From Nocardia araoensis NBRC 100135 (lineage in GTDB: Bacteria; Actinomycetota; Actinomycetes; Mycobacteriales; Mycobacteriaceae), in contig NZ_BAFR01000014.1 of the NCBI RefSeq assembly GCF_000308435.1, positions 1-46,020 of the forward strand: a DNA stretch of 46,020 nucleotides, given 5' to 3'. Numbering within the stretch: the first letter of the stretch is position 1; every line of letters begins with the position of its first letter. This document shows positions 42,450 through 46,020 of the stretch, in pieces. A model generated the notes under the pieces. That model saw only the letters and a program-made list of their open reading frames with translations. It did not search any database and had not been told where the DNA came from. A program made the translations under genes and the position numbers.

Positions 42450-42513
42450 GGCTTCATCGTCCGGTGGTCGGCTGCGATGTCGCTGGGCCGAAGCTGGGAG
42501 CTTCCTGTGAACG

Positions 42514-44067
<1,554 letters not shown>

Positions 44068-44142
44068 TCACGCATCCTTTGCGCGTTGCTGTATCCCGCT
44101 GGAGTTGTGTAGTCGACGTCGCCGTTGGCGTCGAGAACGAGG

Positions 44143-44313
44143 TTATTCGCCTCGAGCGTTCGGTCCAATACCCAACATGGACAACAACATCCGGCATTCG
44201 TCCGCATCCTCGGCGTAGGCAGCGACCACCCGCTGCGCCTGACGCGCCGTTTCGTCGGCGAGTGGTTCCAGATCGTCGTCCGCAATGTCGCTGGCGCTGC
44301 CCTTCGCGGCCAT
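44143..44313 (-). CDS. Small conserved protein upstream of otsA (Rv3489-like)
   Basis: A 56-residue acidic, helical protein beginning MAAKGSASDIADDDLEPLAD and ending in CRMLLSMLGIGPNARGE. GGGAGGA precedes the ATG at 44313 at a good distance. Size and position match the small Rv3489 gene next to otsA in M. tuberculosis, so conserved linkage supports it being real. Function unknown. It is 75 nt upstream of otsA and could share its transcript. Confidence 0.7.
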   Translation of the reverse strand: MAAKGSASDIADDDLEPLADETARQAQRVVAAYAEDADECRMLLSMLGIGPNARGE

Positions 44314-44502
44314 CGTCAAGTCCTCCCGGCTCAGTGCGCTCTTACCCTGCGAAAAGTCAATGGTATGCGACGCTGGGAAGCGCGCCCGCCGGGGCGGCTG
44401 CGCAACGGCCGTCGGCGCCGCCGGGACACCCCGCTCGATGCGTCTTCCTCGCTGGTCCCTATACCGTGGGGAGCGCAGCACCAACTCCACGAAAGGGTCG
44501 AC

Positions 44503-45321
44503 ATGCCGCTGGCCACGGTGAACGGGATTTCCCTCAACTATCAGGTGAAGGGTGACCGCGCCAAGGGCTCGGCGCCGCTGGTGGTCATGATCATGGGCAC
44601 CGGCAGTCCCGGCCGGGTGTGGGAGCTGCACCAGGTTCCGGCCCTGGTCGCGGCCGGTTACCGGGTGTGCACGTTCGACAATCGGGGGATCGCGCCGTCC
44701 TTCGAGGCCGCCTCCGGCATGACCATCGACGAGCTGGTCGCCGACACCGCCGCCCTGATCGAGTTCCTCGACGAGGGCCCGGCGCTGGTGGTGGGCACCT
44801 CGATGGGGGCGCGCGTGGCGCAGGAACTGGCGCTGGCCCGCCCCGACCTGGTCCGCAAGGCCGTGTTCATGGCCGGGCACGGGCGGCTGGACCAGTTCCA
44901 GAAGACGCTCTCGCTCGGCGAACACGAGCTCGACGCGAGCGGGGTGACACTGCCGCCGAAATACGAGGCGGCGATCACCGCGGTCATGAATCTCTCGCCT
45001 GCGACCATGGCCGAGCCGAACGCAGCGCGCGACTGGCTCGACCTGTTCGAGTTCACCGGCGGGCCGGTCTCGCCCGGCATTCGCGCCCAGCGCAGGATGG
45101 ATCACGATTTCGACCGGGTGCAGGCCTACCGGGCGATCCGGGTGCCGTGTCTTTCGGTCGGATTCGCCGACGACCGGATGATTCCGCCGTATCTGTCCAG
45201 GGAGATCGCCGAGGTCATTCCTGGTGCGCGGTACCAGGAGGTACCGGACGCCGGGCATTTCGGATATTTGGAGCGGCCGGAGGCGGTGAACAAGATTCTC
45301 CTGGACTTCTTTGCGGCCTGA
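44503..45321 (+). CDS. Alpha/beta-fold hydrolase
   Basis: A 272-residue alpha/beta hydrolase. The nucleophile elbow is VVGTSMGARVAQELAL with Ser near residue 100. The oxyanion region is MIMGTGSPGRVW, and the catalytic His lies in VPDAGHFGYLERPEAV. An acid residue is likely in SVGFADDRMIPP. GAAAGG precedes the ATG. The substrate is not predictable. It lies just before the MbtH-like gene with a 160-bp gap, so co-regulation is possible but not shown. Confidence 0.88.
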   Translation: MPLATVNGISLNYQVKGDRAKGSAPLVVMIMGTGSPGRVWELHQVPALVAAGYRVCTFDNRGIAPSFEAASGMTIDELVADTAALIEFLDEGPALVVGTSMGARVAQELALARPDLVRKAVFMAGHGRLDQFQKTLSLGEHELDASGVTLPPKYEAAITAVMNLSPATMAEPNAARDWLDLFEFTGGPVSPGIRAQRRMDHDFDRVQAYRAIRVPCLSVGFADDRMIPPYLSREIAEVIPGARYQEVPDAGHFGYLERPEAVNKILLDFFAA

Positions 45322-45490
45322 TAGCGAGTCGGCCGAGGTGCGGGCATAGGTAACCGCCCAGGCGTAACGTCTTGCTTGCTAGTGTCGAAACAACGCTCGG
45401 GGTCTCTCGGCGCCTGGGGTTGCAAGCAACCCGGCACCGTGCGAACCAGGAGCGATCCCGTACATAGCGCCAGTATCCAGTGAGGTGAAA

Positions 45491-45730
45491 TTGAGCACCA
45501 ACCCCTTCGATGATGAAGACGGCCGCTTCTTCGTCCTGGTCAACGACGAGGAACAGCATTCCCTGTGGCCGGCCTTCGCAGAGGTTCCAGCCGGATGGCG
45601 AGTCGTGTTCGGCGAGGACAGCCGTGCCGCCTGTGTCGAGTACGTGGAGAAGAACTGGACCGACATGCGTCCGAAGAGCTTGCGCGACGCCATGGCCGCG
45701 GACGACGCGGCGCGTCAGGGCTCTGCCTGA
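45491..45730 (+). CDS. MbtH-like NRPS accessory protein
   Basis: A 79-residue MbtH-family protein with the whole signature: [23 protein letters not shown] and [11 protein letters not shown]. MbtH proteins bind and activate adenylation domains of non-ribosomal peptide synthetases. I chose the TTG at 45491 because family members start MSTNPF and GAGGTG is just upstream; a GTG at 45485 would add two residues. No peptide synthetase gene is in the window, so it is an orphan here or lies at the edge of a cluster beyond it. Confidence 0.93.
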   Translation: MSTNPFDDEDGRFFVLVNDEEQHSLWPAFAEVPAGWRVVFGEDSRAACVEYVEKNWTDMRPKSLRDAMAADDAARQGSA

Positions 45731-45799
45731 TCCGCGGCGTCTGATCTGCCGCGCCTTCGGCGCGGCGTTGTTCGCGGCCTACTGATGGCTCGCGTCCGA

Positions 45800-45840
45800 G
45801 TGGCCGCCGCCCGCGACTTCGTCGCGGACGCGGCGGTCAC
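45800..45840. terminator. Large imperfect hairpin after the MbtH-like gene
   Basis: GTGGCCGCCGCCCGCGAC and GTCGCGGACGCGGCGGTCAC pair around a TT-centred loop with one mismatch and a small bulge. A shorter GCCGCGCC-TTCG-GCGCGGC hairpin lies at about 45750-45768. One or both probably end the MbtH transcript ahead of the tRNA promoter. Confidence 0.55.
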
Positions 45841-45943
45841 TCGGTCACGAGCCGGGCCGCGAACGGCGCATGCTCGATCTCGCTTCGCTCGAAAGCGGTT
45901 GTCGGGCCGGTATGACCGCGTTCGGTGCCGAACGCGGATTCCG

Positions 45944-45974
45944 TTGTGATACGGACGGCGTGCCGGGCTATGAT
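45944..45974 (+). promoter_or_regulatory. Promoter of the tRNA gene
   Basis: TTGTGA (45944-45949) and TATGAT (45969-45974) are spaced 19 bp apart, and the -10 box ends 15 nt before the tRNA 5' end. This is a good housekeeping-type promoter. Confidence 0.65.
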
Positions 45975-45989
45975 GACAACCGCTTTCCC

Positions 45990-46020
45990 GCCTCCTTAGC
46001 TCAGTGGTAGAGCACTCGCC
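45990..46020 (+). tRNA. tRNA 5' portion, probably tRNA-Thr, cut by the window end
   Basis: GCCTCCT acceptor strand, TA, a D-arm GCTC-AGTGGTA-GAGC and the start of the anticodon stem (CTCGC) are present. The anticodon itself lies beyond the window. The acceptor and stem sequence recall actinobacterial tRNA-Thr(TGT), but the identity is inferred. Confidence 0.75.

Noticed and set aside
45969..46020. Attachment site (attB) at the tRNA
   Set aside because: Only the 5' part of the tRNA is present. Integration usually uses the 3' end, and no integrase or repeated tRNA fragment is visible.

Overview
The window is a high-GC actinobacterial chromosome segment. The gene content and order point to Nocardia or a close relative in the Mycobacteriales (inference; no 16S is present). 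Nearly all of it is the cholesterol/steroid catabolism locus that in Mycobacterium tuberculosis runs from about Rv3550 (echA20) down to Rv3489-Rv3490 (otsA). It is recognisable gene by gene but broken up by insertions.

Layout. 0-2.6 kb: echA20 diverges from two SDR genes (Rv3549c/Rv3548c-like) of the KstR2-type ring-degradation set. 2.6-4.1 kb: a low-complexity, repeat-bearing stretch with no confident gene. 4.1-4.6 kb: an EspR-like regulator. 4.9-7.5 kb: divergent fadA5 and cyp125. 7.5-14.8 kb: the leftward operon DUF35-ltp4-ltp3-LLM oxidoreductase-SnoaL-like protein, diverging from a second LLM gene (Rv3520c-like) followed by an acyl-CoA synthetase. 15.0-19.4 kb: an accessory patch with a DUF6879 protein, a decayed XRE regulator, an XRE/TPR regulator paired with an MTH1187-type thiamine-binding protein, and small hypothetical or secreted proteins. 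19.8-21.4 kb: a SigG-like ECF sigma factor diverging from a VOC protein. 21.4-23.9 kb: echA19 and fadD19. 24-25.9 kb: an FAD monooxygenase with its divergent TetR. 26-29.6 kb: fadE27-fadE26 diverging from fdxD and hsd4A. 29.9-40.2 kb: the complete mce4 sterol importer (yrbE4A-yrbE4B-mce4ABCDEF-mas4A-mas4B). 40.3-44.3 kb: a PhoPR-like two-component system, otsA and a small Rv3489-like gene. 44.5-46 kb: an alpha/beta hydrolase, an MbtH-like protein and the 5' part of a tRNA (probably Thr).

How it works together. Mce4 imports sterol. Cyp125 oxidises the side-chain terminus. FadD19 makes the CoA thioester. FadE26/FadE27, EchA19, Hsd4A and FadA5 run side-chain beta-oxidation. Ltp3/Ltp4/DUF35 are probable retro-aldolase-type enzymes. 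EchA20 and the SDRs act on the last rings. Eight 14-bp palindromes match or nearly match the KstR consensus TnnAACnnGTTnnA and sit at the promoters of almost every sterol gene. At two of them the end of the palindrome forms a -10 box exactly 7 nt before a GTG start, which suggests leaderless transcripts.

The most unusual structures are in the mce4 operon. Between mas4A and mas4B, two tandem 75-bp palindromic units form one 50-codon mini-ORF joined by ATGA overlaps to the genes on both sides. A 22-codon mini-ORF is spliced the same way between mce4C and mce4D.
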